From Segetibacter sp. (GTDB lineage Bacteria; Bacteroidota; Bacteroidia; Chitinophagales; Chitinophagaceae), in NCBI GenBank assembly GCA_028288485.1, contig JAQBNO010000213.1:1-45091 (forward strand): 45,091 nucleotides of DNA. Reading direction: 5' to 3'. The notes beneath the pieces are model-generated. The model was given only the letters and a program-made list of their open reading frames with translations. It had not been told where the DNA came from and ran no database searches. How positions within the stretch are numbered: the first letter of the stretch is position 1; each line of letters begins with the position of its first letter. Both the position numbers and the translations under genes were made by a program. Shown piece by piece: positions 1-8,449 of the stretch.

Positions 1-27
1 GTGTTTATTTTTAGTGAAAGCAATTAT

Positions 28-1386
28 ATGAATACAGAGGAAATTGTTAAATACGTAAAAGATCATCCGGCAGGGAAAGTAAAAATTGCTTTTACCGACA
101 TTGACGGAGTGTTACGGGGAAAATATATTTCAACAGAAAAGTTTCTTTCTGTTATCGATGACACTAGCAGCATTTGTGATGTGATCTTCGGATGGGATGC
201 CGCCGATATTGCTTATGATAATACATCATTTACCGGCTGGCAAACCGGTTACCCGGATGCTCCCGCAAAATTAGACCTGGCAACGTTTCGGAAAATTCCG
301 TGGGAAAACGACGTTCCTTTCTTCCTGGGCGACATGATAAATAAAGACGGTAGTCCATCTTATGTTTGCCCGAGGCAATTATTAAAAAAGGTTTTAAACG
401 ATGCACGGCAGGAAGGCTACCTGCCCTTTTTCTCACAGGAATTTGAATGGTACAACTTTGCAGAAACGCCTCAAAGCATACACGATAAACAATTTAAAAA
501 CCTTACGCCGCTAACTCCCGGAATGTTCGGGTACTCCATTCTTAGAAGCACCTTACAGAACCCGTTTTTCACCGATCTTTTCGAGTTATTGAAAAAATTT
601 GACGTTCCACTCGAAGGCCTGCATACCGAAACCGGCCCTGGAACTTTTGAAGCAGCAATTGTCTACGGCGAAATGATAGTTGCGGCAGACCGTGCTGTAT
701 TATTTAAAACGGCCGTAAAGGAAATTGCTTACAAACATGGCGTGATGGCTACATTCATGGCAAAGGTTAATGAAGATCTTCCTGGTTGTGGTGGTCATGT
801 TCACCAAAGCCTGTGGGATAAAGAAGGAAAAAACAATCTTTTTTATGACGAAAAAGATCAACTGAAAATGAGCGGGGTCATGAAGAATTATATTGCCGGC
901 CAATTGCATTGCCTGCCGTTTATTCTTCCCATGTTTGCACCAACCATAAACAGCTATAAACGTTTGGTGGAAGGAGCGTGGGCGCCAACTACGCTCACCT
1001 GGGGAGTTGATAACCGAACGGTTGCTTTACGGGTATTGTCGACCAGTAGTAAATCATGCAGGCTTGAAACAAGAGTGCCCGGTGCAGATGTAAATCCTTA
1101 CCTCGTAATGGCAGCGGCACTTGCCGCAGGATTATATGGAATTAAAAATAAGCTGGAATTAAAACAGCCGGCCACATCGGGAAACGGATACAAAGATTAT
1201 TCGAACGGAACGCTTCCAAAAACGTTGGATGAAGCTACACAAATGATGAAGCGATCAGGACTGGCAAAAGAAATATTAGGCGATAAATTTGTTGAACACT
1301 TCACACAAACTCGTGAATGGGAATGGAGACAACATCTAAAAGCAGTGACCGACTGGGAGATAAAAAGATATTTTGAAATCATATAA
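28..1386 (+). CDS. Glutamine synthetase-like gamma-glutamylamine ligase
   Basis: A ligase of the glutamine synthetase fold, expected to couple glutamate and ATP to an amine in the cytosol. The N-terminal beta-grasp segment contains FTDIDGVLRGK, typical of gamma-glutamyl-amine ligases (PuuA, IpuC, GlnA4-like) rather than housekeeping GlnA. HTETGPGTFEA (about residues 198-208), the ATP/glutamate loop ending GCGGHVHQSL (about 255-263) and RLETRVPGADVNPYL (about 345) are the catalytic signatures and look intact. I chose ATG 28 because the protein there begins MNTEEIVKYV. The frame is open from the window edge (GTG at 1), so an upstream start cannot be excluded. Three catabolic genes follow on the same strand, after gaps of 106, 69 and 64 bp. 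The context suggests an amine or amino-alcohol substrate; the exact one is not readable from sequence. Confidence 0.85.
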   Translation: MNTEEIVKYVKDHPAGKVKIAFTDIDGVLRGKYISTEKFLSVIDDTSSICDVIFGWDAADIAYDNTSFTGWQTGYPDAPAKLDLATFRKIPWENDVPFFLGDMINKDGSPSYVCPRQLLKKVLNDARQEGYLPFFSQEFEWYNFAETPQSIHDKQFKNLTPLTPGMFGYSILRSTLQNPFFTDLFELLKKFDVPLEGLHTETGPGTFEAAIVYGEMIVAADRAVLFKTAVKEIAYKHGVMATFMAKVNEDLPGCGGHVHQSLWDKEGKNNLFYDEKDQLKMSGVMKNYIAGQLHCLPFILPMFAPTINSYKRLVEGAWAPTTLTWGVDNRTVALRVLSTSSKSCRLETRVPGADVNPYLVMAAALAAGLYGIKNKLELKQPATSGNGYKDYSNGTLPKTLDEATQMMKRSGLAKEILGDKFVEHFTQTREWEWRQHLKAVTDWEIKRYFEII

Positions 1387-1492
1387 GACGGTAGAAGGTG
1401 AAGGGTGAAAGCTATAGGGCGAAAAAAATGCGTCCCTTCTACCCTCTCCCTGCACGCTACACCTTACACCATAAACCTTAAGCCTTTCATTT

Positions 1493-2641
1493 ATGACCTT
1501 CAATTCTATCTATCAATATAATTTTCCTACTACCATTCGCTTCGGTGCAGGCTCAAGTAAAGAACTGGGTGATTATTTATTAAAAAATAATTTATCGAAG
1601 CCGCTGTTGGTGACAGACAAAACTGTAGCACAGCTCCATTTTTTTAAAGAGATTGTAGTTGAGCTGCAAAAGAAAAATATTTCAGCAGAAGTATTTAGCG
1701 ACATTCACAAGAACCCGGTAAAATCCGATGTGTATAAAGGAACCGATGTGTATGATGCTACTAATCGCGACGCCATTATAGGGCTTGGTGGCGGGGCAGC
1801 GATTGACGTGGCAAGAGCGATTGTATTAAGAGTAAACCACCGCGAAGATCTGTTCAAATACGACGACCTTATTGGCGGCGATGTATTTGTCACCAACGAT
1901 GTTCCGCATTTTATTACTATTCCGACTACATCAGGTACTGGCAGCGAAGTCGGACGAAGCGCTATCATTGCCGATGATGAAACGCACCAGAAAAAAATTC
2001 TTTTTTCTCCAAAGTTGCTGGCGAAAATCGTGTTTGCCGACCCATTATTAACCATGGAATTGCCTCCTTTTATTACCGCAGCAACAGGAATGGATGCCCT
2101 AACCCACAACATCGAAGCTTACCTTGCAAAAATGCCCCATCCTTTCTGTGAAGGAATTGCATTGGAAGGAATTTCGTTAATCAGCCAGTCGTTAGAAAAT
2201 GCAGTAAACCAGCCCGACTTGGAATCAAGAAGTAAAATGCTCGTTGCATCTATGATGGGTGCAGTTGCTTTTCAAAAAGGACTTGGCGTAGTACATTCCC
2301 TTGCGCACCCGCTTTCGTCGTTGCTCGATACTCATCATGGTCTCGCAAACGCTATAAACCTTCCCTACGGAATGGAGTTTAATATAGCCGGCTTCGAGCA
2401 CAAGTTTAAGAAGATAGCCAGGACATTAGAACTAAAAGAAGAAACCGGGCAAGCGGTAGTAAAATATTTATTTGAAATAAACTCTAAAATAAACATCCCA
2501 CATAAATTACGTGACATTGGAGTGTTACCTGAACATATTGAAACATTGTCGCAGTTGGCTGTTGCTGACTTTGCTTACCCCAATAATCCCAAACCTGTTA
2601 CACAGGAAGATTTCAGGCACCTGTATAGTAAGGCGCTATAA
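1493..2641 (+). CDS. Iron-containing alcohol dehydrogenase
   Basis: A group III, iron-dependent alcohol dehydrogenase of 382 residues, the usual family length, oxidising an alcohol to an aldehyde with NAD(P). The nucleotide-binding segment GGGAAIDVAR lies near residues 99-108 and TSGTGSEV near 148. The metal ligands are visible as D201, H205, H268 and H282, and the 4-63-14 spacing matches FucO-type enzymes. The substrate cannot be told from sequence. Placed between a gamma-glutamylamine ligase and a gamma-glutamyl hydrolase and aldehyde dehydrogenase, it probably acts on a gamma-glutamylated amino alcohol. Classical Puu pathways use the FAD oxidase PuuB at this step, and no such gene is present here. 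Confidence 0.9.
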   Translation: MTFNSIYQYNFPTTIRFGAGSSKELGDYLLKNNLSKPLLVTDKTVAQLHFFKEIVVELQKKNISAEVFSDIHKNPVKSDVYKGTDVYDATNRDAIIGLGGGAAIDVARAIVLRVNHREDLFKYDDLIGGDVFVTNDVPHFITIPTTSGTGSEVGRSAIIADDETHQKKILFSPKLLAKIVFADPLLTMELPPFITAATGMDALTHNIEAYLAKMPHPFCEGIALEGISLISQSLENAVNQPDLESRSKMLVASMMGAVAFQKGLGVVHSLAHPLSSLLDTHHGLANAINLPYGMEFNIAGFEHKFKKIARTLELKEETGQAVVKYLFEINSKINIPHKLRDIGVLPEHIETLSQLAVADFAYPNNPKPVTQEDFRHLYSKAL

Positions 2642-2710
2642 GTGATATGAAAAGTTATAAGGTAGGTGATCAAAGGTGTAACCAGCTCGGGAGGAGCAAA
2701 TAAAACCTGT

Positions 2711-3421
2711 ATGAAAAAAAGAATAGGTATAACCTTCACAACAACTAATTCAAAATACTACTGGTCGTGGTTTACAGCCGCCGATTTACAAAACATAGAG
2801 CTACTAGAACTATCATTTCAAAAACACAATGAAGAAGATTTTTCGCTTTGCCATGGATTTATATTAACTGGCGGTGTTGATATTCACCCGTCATTTTACG
2901 GGGGCCCTACTGAGTATGATAATAACCCTGTAGAATTTCAAAAAGACCGGGATAAATTCGAAGAAAAAATATTTCGCTATTCGCAGGCCAATAAAAAACC
3001 GCTGTTAGGATTGTGCCGGGGTTTGCAACTGGTAAATGTTTTACAGGGAGGCAAATTGGTGCAGGATTTAGGAGTAACAGCTAATAAAAAACATCGCAGC
3101 CACAACAACGTCGACCAACAACACGAGATAAGAATTGCAAAAGATTCATTGTTGTTTGAAATAACAGGCTCAGACGTGGGAACAGTTAACAGCGCGCATC
3201 ACCAGGTTGTAGACCCCGATGCTATTGGAGAAAATTTGAAAGTAAATGCCTGGGCAGCTACCGAAGTAAACATAATAGAGGGCCTTGAATTTAAAGACAA
3301 AACAGACCGGGCTTTCATGCTGTGCGTTCAATGGCACCCGGAAAGAATGAAGGACCAACAAAACCCATTCTCGAAAAACATAAAAAACAGCTTTTTAGAA
3401 TCAGTAAAATCATTGCCGTAA
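2711..3421 (+). CDS. Gamma-glutamyl hydrolase, class I glutamine amidotransferase-like (peptidase C26, PuuD type)
   Basis: A cysteine hydrolase expected to split a gamma-glutamyl amide, releasing glutamate and the processed amine compound (the PuuD step in putrescine use). FILTGGVDIHPSFYGG is the typical C26 oxyanion segment. The nucleophile is C102 in GLCRGLQLVNV, and the His-Glu pair is H209/E211 in QWHPER, so the triad is complete. The frame is open back to 2666, but the protein MKKRIGITF starting at ATG 2711 fits the family, and the extra 15 residues look like translated leader. At 236 residues it is of normal length. It lies between the alcohol and aldehyde dehydrogenases, which supports a single pathway. 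Confidence 0.87.
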   Translation: MKKRIGITFTTTNSKYYWSWFTAADLQNIELLELSFQKHNEEDFSLCHGFILTGGVDIHPSFYGGPTEYDNNPVEFQKDRDKFEEKIFRYSQANKKPLLGLCRGLQLVNVLQGGKLVQDLGVTANKKHRSHNNVDQQHEIRIAKDSLLFEITGSDVGTVNSAHHQVVDPDAIGENLKVNAWAATEVNIIEGLEFKDKTDRAFMLCVQWHPERMKDQQNPFSKNIKNSFLESVKSLP

Positions 3422-3485
3422 CTGAAGCTATAAAAAATCTTATTTCTATCTCCCTCCTCCCTTTGGGCCGGGCAAAATAATACTT

Positions 3486-4850
3486 ATGCAAATCATTAAT
3501 CCGGCAACGGAAGAAGTCATAAAGGATGTAACAGAAGACACGCAGGAAAGTGTAACAAGAAAGTTCGAACTGTTACAAACAAACCAACCTGTGTGGCAAA
3601 AAGTTTCACTTGGCGAAAGAGTCAATGTAATAAGAACATTTTCAGATTTACTCGGAAAGAACGTGGAACACCTTGCTTCAATCTTAACTGCGGAGGTAGG
3701 TAAACCATTACGACAATCACGTAATGAAATAAATGGGGGCATTGCAAGGATTAAATGGCTGACAGATAATGCAGAAAAATATTTAGCGGATGAAACAATG
3801 ACTTTACAGGAAGGGCTGGAAGAAAAAATAGTTTATGAGCCTCTTGGCATTATCTCGAATATCTCGGCCTGGAACTATCCTTACCTCGTAGGCATTAATG
3901 TGTTTGTACCGGCATTATTAGCCGGCAATGCTGTCATGTATAAGCCCTCTGAATATGCAACATTAACGGGCATGGAAATTCAAAAATTACTGGTAGAAGC
4001 CGGGATACCCGAAAACGTATTCCAGGTTTCAGTTGGTAAAGCAAGTGTGGGTGAATGTTTGCTTGATCTCCCGTTTGATGGCTATTTCTTTACTGGCTCC
4101 TACAAAACCGGCAAATACATTTACGAAAGAGTAGCGCCTAAAATGGTACCCTGCCAATGCGAGTTAGGTGGTAAAGATCCGCTGTATGTAGCAGAAGATG
4201 TACGCGATATTAAAGCCGTTGCCGCAGGTACTGCTGATGGCGCTTTTTATAATAACGGGCAGAGCTGCTGTGCTGTAGAACGGATTTATGTGCATGAAAA
4301 AGTGTATGATGATTACATCAACGAATTTGCCAAAGAAGTTCAATCATGGAAAGTTGGCCCGCCAACAGAAGAAGGAACGTATATCGGCCCGCTAAGCCGA
4401 AAGGACCAGCTGGACCTCCTCCAACAACAGGTTAAGGAAGCGTTACAAAAAGGGGCAACCCTTGTAACTGGTGGAACGAGGTTGAACCAGCAAGGCTACT
4501 TTTTTGAGCCCACAGTTCTTACAAATGTAAACCACCAGATGACAGTAATGAAAGAGGAATCTTTCGGGCCGGTTATCGGGATTATGAAAGTAAGGAATGA
4601 TGAAGAAGCAATTCAATTAATGCAGGACAGCGAATACGGTCTTACAGCTTCTGTATACAGCTCCGACAAAGCAAGAGCAGAAAAGATTTTGCAACAACTG
4701 AATACCGGCAGCGGTTATTGGAACTGCTGCGATAGGGTAAGCCCTGCCCTGCCGTGGAGCGGCAGAAAACATTCCGGGTTTGGAGCTACGCTTTCGCACG
4801 CAGGTTTGCGTGCTTTTGTGAAGCCAAAAGCATTTCATTTAAGAGGATAA
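3486..4850 (+). CDS. NAD(P)-dependent aldehyde dehydrogenase
   Basis: An aldehyde dehydrogenase superfamily member of 454 residues, slightly shorter than the common 480-500 but with all core elements. These are the cofactor segment ISAWNYPY ... AGNAVMYKPSE, FTGS, the general base E226 in CELGGKDP, and the nucleophile C261 in NNGQSCCA, followed by EESFGP. It would oxidise the aldehyde made by the upstream alcohol dehydrogenase to a carboxylate, playing the PuuC role. It is the last gene of the four-gene run. The next gene is convergent, on the other strand, and I see no clear terminator hairpin in the 80 bp between. The physiological aldehyde is inferred from context only. Confidence 0.9.
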   Translation: MQIINPATEEVIKDVTEDTQESVTRKFELLQTNQPVWQKVSLGERVNVIRTFSDLLGKNVEHLASILTAEVGKPLRQSRNEINGGIARIKWLTDNAEKYLADETMTLQEGLEEKIVYEPLGIISNISAWNYPYLVGINVFVPALLAGNAVMYKPSEYATLTGMEIQKLLVEAGIPENVFQVSVGKASVGECLLDLPFDGYFFTGSYKTGKYIYERVAPKMVPCQCELGGKDPLYVAEDVRDIKAVAAGTADGAFYNNGQSCCAVERIYVHEKVYDDYINEFAKEVQSWKVGPPTEEGTYIGPLSRKDQLDLLQQQVKEALQKGATLVTGGTRLNQQGYFFEPTVLTNVNHQMTVMKEESFGPVIGIMKVRNDEEAIQLMQDSEYGLTASVYSSDKARAEKILQQLNTGSGYWNCCDRVSPALPWSGRKHSGFGATLSHAGLRAFVKPKAFHLRG

Positions 4851-4930
4851 TGTCAATAGCAGTTGCAGCAATCATTGCAATTGTCCATTTACTTTCTTAG
4901 ACAACAACCAACAAAGGCATTTCATCTATC

Positions 4931-5179
4931 CTACTTTTTTTCAATACTCTTATCCATACTCCTGCCAACAAAATAACCTATAATCGCTCCTGATGCTGCG
5001 CCAATAACAAGCGAATAAACATCATCACCCCGGGTAAAATAGGTGACCGCCAAACCAAGTATAGCCGTGATAACAGCTACTACAAAAGCAGCACTTCGCT
5101 TCACTTTTGTCCTGGTATGATGGGGAGAGACAGGTTGATGATGATGGTGGTGCTTGTGCCTGTTTCTGCTTTCTGGCAT
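4931..5179 (-). CDS. Small two-helix membrane protein, unknown function
   Basis: I do not recognise this 82-residue protein. The N-terminal 28 residues are basic and histidine-rich, with a run of five histidines. Two hydrophobic helices follow (about residues 29-47 and 54-70), separated by YFTRGDDVYS. The second contains glycine-rich GAASGAIIGYFVGR, the glycine-zipper pattern of small membrane proteins, and the tail is charged (MDKSIEKK). ATG 5179 is preceded by AT-rich sequence with TAACTTTC (5195-5202 on the minus strand), one base from a Bacteroidetes -7 box. It is convergent with the aldehyde dehydrogenase gene. The His tract could bind metal, but that is speculation. Confidence 0.6.
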   Translation of the reverse strand: MPESRNRHKHHHHHQPVSPHHTRTKVKRSAAFVVAVITAILGLAVTYFTRGDDVYSLVIGAASGAIIGYFVGRSMDKSIEKK

Positions 5180-5552
5180 AAATCGTTTTAATAAGAAAGT
5201 TAACTAAAGGGAATGAATATACATAATCAATGTACGAAGCGAGGGCCTTGTTAAAACCGGGAAGGACGCGTTACCCGTCTTTCAAATCAGTAAATGCCGG
5301 TAGGAGGTTATGTCGTTAAACATCTTTATTACCCACACATGTGCCAGAAATTCGCGGTTTAGATAGATCGCCTTTAGGTTTTTGAGAAACCTATATAACA
5401 GAAAACCGGAAATGCTACTATAAATGATCCATAGAGCAACGGGGAAAGTGAATGGTTAAAGGGTCAACACTTTCACCCGGAAATCGTTTCCGGCAAACTG
5501 TTATAAGTATATTCAATTGTTTCTGTAATTGTTTTTATTTCGTGGCCGGCTT
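5180..5552. other. Intergenic stretch without a recognisable gene
   Basis: No intact reading frame stands out. Minus-strand reading after the repressor remnant continues for 26 codons as an open stretch that includes EAGHEIKTITETIEY and ends at a stop at 5473-5475. It is followed by further short fragments broken by stops. These may be the eroded 3' end of the repressor gene or of a former neighbour such as a BlaR1-like gene, but I cannot identify them. Confidence 0.4.
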
Positions 5553-5880
5553 CTAATGCCACAAAGGAATTAACATCGATAATGTAAAAAATGATGCAAA
5601 CTGAAGAGCAGAATTACCGAATAATTTTTGATCATTCCCTTCACATGTTTCGAAAAATAGTCGTTCTTTTTTACGAGCGGGTAATATTCTATTGATCTGC
5701 CAAACCGTTTATATCCTACAAAACCTTTGTCGGTGCTTTCTCCTAAACGAGTTACAATGGCAGTGTAGCCGGTTTTGGTTCAGGACGGGCTTCAATAAGA
5801 TCGTTAAGAAATAGTTTATCATTCTTCCATATCAGCGCCATTAACTGCTCTTCCACCTTCAGCGTTTCATTTTCTACATT
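5553..5880 (-). pseudogene. Decayed BlaI/MecI/CopY-family transcriptional repressor
   Basis: Read on the minus strand, three frames joined by two frameshifts rebuild a BlaI/MecI-type winged-helix repressor. The first frame (5880 to about 5768) gives KVEEQLMALIWKNDKLFL and IEARPEPKPA, the first helices. The second (about 5768 to 5620) gives YTAIVTRLGE, DKGFVGYKRFGRSIEYYPL and KHVKGMIKNY, the recognition helix and wing. The third gives FGNSALQFASFF, the dimerisation segment, and ends at a stop at 5553-5555. No start codon is in frame with the first part. Members of this family normally repress an adjacent BlaR1-like M56 peptidase gene, which I cannot find here. The gene is dead as read. Sequencing error is unlikely to explain two shifts plus a lost start. 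Confidence 0.78.
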
Positions 5881-6144
5881 TTTATTATACGGTACACACG
5901 GGGAATACTTTTGGTGAAACATATAGTATGGATAAAATATTTTAACCCGGCATCCTGTTATCTGTTATTTATCCGTAAAAACTGGCCTTTCTCTCTCAGA
6001 CACGCGTTCCAGGTTGAGGCGCAGGATTTGCATATTCCAGAAGTAAATACTTTAATAAAAATGAAACAGGGTAAAATCAACCTGTTACTTCCAAACTCTT
6101 ACAGAACCAAACCATTTTAAAATATAATTATTAAATTATTTTCA

Positions 6145-6783
6145 ATGAGAAGATTACCAGTTTATTTACTATTAGACACCTCTGGTTCAATGACCGGGGA
6201 ACCAATTGAAGCCGTTAAAAATGGTGTGCAGGTAATGATTAGCTCTTTGCGGCAAAATCCGCAGGCAATTGAAACTGCTTTCATCAGCATTATTAGCTTT
6301 GATAGTACAGCAAAACAATTGGTGCCCCTTACCGACCTGGCTTCTTTCCAGATGGTTGACATTAAGGCATCTGGCACAACGAACCTCGGTGAGGCCTTAA
6401 AGCTGGTGGCTACCTGCATCGATACTGAAGTAGCAAAAACTACTCCCGAGCAAAAAGGCGACTGGAAGCCCCTGGTCTTTATAATGACAGATGGCATACC
6501 AACAGATGACTGGCAGATCGGGCTGGAGGAATTCAAAAAACGTAAAACAGCTTTTACGGTAGCATGTGCTGCAGGTGCAAGCGCCGATACAAACGTATTG
6601 AAGCAGATAACTGAGAACGTAGTAAGTCTTGATACTGCCGATAGTCAAAGCATTGCCAAATTCTTTACCTGGGTCACCGCTTCCATCGGAGTTACCTCTA
6701 CTAAAGTGGAAGATGCAGGCAAAGAAATTACCGGCTTGAGCGAATTGCCTCCTCCACCGTCGGAGTTAAATATTGTGGTGTAA
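6145..6783 (+). CDS. TerY-like von Willebrand factor A domain protein
   Basis: A 212-residue protein that is almost entirely one vWA domain. The MIDAS motif is DTSGSMTGEP near residues 11-20, SGTTNLGEAL supplies the threonine ligand, and IMTDGIPTDDW the distal acidic ligand, so metal-dependent protein binding should be intact. There is no signal peptide, so it should be cytoplasmic. A short proline tail (LPPPPSELN) ends it. It is the first gene of a TerY-P-type set (vWA, PP2C phosphatase, kinase) known from tellurite-resistance-associated systems and similar to E. coli YegL-PphC-YegI. A 259-bp gap holding a repeat separates it from the phosphatase gene. It probably scaffolds or senses for the kinase/phosphatase pair; no target is known from sequence. 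Confidence 0.88.
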   Translation: MRRLPVYLLLDTSGSMTGEPIEAVKNGVQVMISSLRQNPQAIETAFISIISFDSTAKQLVPLTDLASFQMVDIKASGTTNLGEALKLVATCIDTEVAKTTPEQKGDWKPLVFIMTDGIPTDDWQIGLEEFKKRKTAFTVACAAGASADTNVLKQITENVVSLDTADSQSIAKFFTWVTASIGVTSTKVEDAGKEITGLSELPPPPSELNIVV

Positions 6784-6882
6784 AAGTGGGATGTGTAGCA
6801 GGAATGATACTTTTCGTTTATAGCAGCCAGATGAACATGGATGTTTTTTTGGGGGCCGGCAATTGAATAACAAGGATGCATT

Positions 6883-6967
6883 GTTGCCACGCTCGGTTCA
6901 CGGGTAGTTTTTCATAGCAGCGTGGCAGCTTATCCGGGCCTGTCGAAGGGTCGCACTCTTGTACCGA
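6883..6967 (-). repeat. Dispersed intergenic repeat, copy with 8-bp hairpin (minus orientation)
   Basis: A copy of the repeat family found elsewhere in the window. GCCACGCT (6886-6893) pairs perfectly with AGCGTGGC (6919-6926). CTGTCGAAGGGTCGCACT and TTGTACCGA follow at 6940-6967, nearly identical to 19986-20013. The spacing and flanks match the longer copy at 26976-27143, whose stem is GCTACGCT/AGCGTAGC. It lies about 100 bp after the vWA gene. Confidence 0.75.
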
Positions 6968-7042
6968 AATACAACCTGGCAGCAGCTTTAACCTATATAG
7001 ATCACCTCTCCTGTGATGGATTGGGAGTAACAAATAGTAAGA

Positions 7043-8449
7043 ATGGACGACGATCAGCAAATCCTCCGGAACCTTTTTGCCGGTAATAATATCTCTGTAC
7101 CAAAAAACCGGGCGGCTTTGTTGGAGGAATTTTTAAAAGAAGAGCAAAATATTAAGGCAATAAATGCGGTGGTCGAAAATCAAAACCTGCTCATTAACAA
7201 TTGGAAAATGGATAACAGGATCACTGATATCATTCAGCAGCCGGTGCGCATTTTAAATGCAACGGTGGGTAAGCCTTATGAAACGAAGTTTGATTTTGAC
7301 AAATTCAAATGGAAGGATATTGCAGCATTTCAATTTGAAGGTCTGGACGAGGTTGGGTTACACCACGATGAGAAAACAAAACAGCTTACAGGTGTTCCCA
7401 CACAAAGCGGCGATTTTAAAATTGTATTTAAATTCAAATTAGCGGGCGAGCCTGAAGATGCAGCCTTCCATGAAAAATTGATTCCGCTTATCATTAATCC
7501 TGATCCCAAGTCTTTATGGAAAAACCTTGAAAGCGATAAAAACGATCCCTATTGGAAAGAAGATAATGTAACACAATTTGCTCCTTTAGGCGACAGGCAT
7601 ATCCTTGTGTCAAGTAAAAGAGGCCGTGCTCATGCTAATGTTGGTTCGTTCAGGGAAGATGATTTTGCATATAGGGATTTGGACGACGGGTGGAGCCTGG
7701 TAGTTGTGGCGGACGGGGCAGGCAGTGCTAAAATTTCAAGAAAAGGTTCGGCCCTCGCATGTAATTCGGTCGTTCAGTATTTTACTGAAAATTCATCGAA
7801 AGAGAGTTTGGCCGAGTTTGATGTATTGCTGCAGCAACATAAAAACAACAGTGGTGATGATACCCAGAAGAAGCTGAATAACTATGTATACAATAAACTA
7901 GGGAAAGCAGCACTTTACGTTCACAAGCAATTAGCAGAGTTTGCTACAAAAGCTGAGGTTCCTTTGAAGGATTTGAATTCAACATTGATTTTTACTCTAT
8001 TCAAAAAATACGACATCGGGTACGCGTTTCTTTCGTTTGGCGTAGGCGATTGCCCGATAGCGATTTTAAACAAAGGAGTTACTGAAGTTACTTTAATGAA
8101 CTGGATAGATGTAGGCGAATTTGGCGGAGGCACCAGGTTTATTACAATGCCGGAGATATTTCAAAACGAAAAATTTGCTACCCGTTTTGGTTTCAAACTG
8201 ATAGATGATTTTTCTTACTTAATCATGATGTCTGACGGTATTTACGATCCTAAGTTTGTTGTGGAAGCAAACCTGCCAAACATAAAAAAATGGAAAGAAT
8301 TTTTAGCAGACCTGGGCGGGAAAAATGAAGATGGAGTAAAAGTAGAATTGCACCCCGAGAACAAGGACATAGTAAACCAGTTTTCAACATGGATGGATTT
8401 CTGGAGCCCCGGAAACCACGACGATAGAACGCTGGCGATTGTGTTGTAG
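7043..8449 (+). CDS. PP2C-family protein phosphatase with N-terminal Ig-like domain (TerY-P module)
   Basis: A 468-residue serine/threonine phosphatase. About residues 70-145 resemble a He_PIG-type Ig domain (ATVGKPYETKFD, then KQLTGVPTQSGDF). The PP2C domain occupies about 180-468. Metal-binding and catalytic motifs are GSFREDDFAYR, VVVADGAGSAK (the usual DGHGG position), FGVGDCPIAIL, IMMSDGIYDP and HDDRTLAIVL, so the acidic metal ligands are present. There is no signal peptide or membrane segment. It is the second member of the vWA-phosphatase-kinase triad and the counterpart of E. coli PphC. The likely role is to reverse phosphorylation by the adjacent kinase-like protein; the substrate is unknown. 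The N-terminal Ig-like part may bind a partner (inference). Confidence 0.87.
   Translation: MDDDQQILRNLFAGNNISVPKNRAALLEEFLKEEQNIKAINAVVENQNLLINNWKMDNRITDIIQQPVRILNATVGKPYETKFDFDKFKWKDIAAFQFEGLDEVGLHHDEKTKQLTGVPTQSGDFKIVFKFKLAGEPEDAAFHEKLIPLIINPDPKSLWKNLESDKNDPYWKEDNVTQFAPLGDRHILVSSKRGRAHANVGSFREDDFAYRDLDDGWSLVVVADGAGSAKISRKGSALACNSVVQYFTENSSKESLAEFDVLLQQHKNNSGDDTQKKLNNYVYNKLGKAALYVHKQLAEFATKAEVPLKDLNSTLIFTLFKKYDIGYAFLSFGVGDCPIAILNKGVTEVTLMNWIDVGEFGGGTRFITMPEIFQNEKFATRFGFKLIDDFSYLIMMSDGIYDPKFVVEANLPNIKKWKEFLADLGGKNEDGVKVELHPENKDIVNQFSTWMDFWSPGNHDDRTLAIVL

Noticed and set aside
28-4850. Naming the cluster puuA/puuC/puuD (putrescine use)
   Set aside because: PuuB oxidase and PuuP transporter are absent and an iron alcohol dehydrogenase is present, so the putrescine names would over-claim.
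5911-6120. 69-codon plus-strand frame before the vWA gene
   Set aside because: No family resemblance, tryptophan/aromatic-rich chance-like composition, and it lies just 3' of the dead repressor on the other strand; treated as a chance frame.
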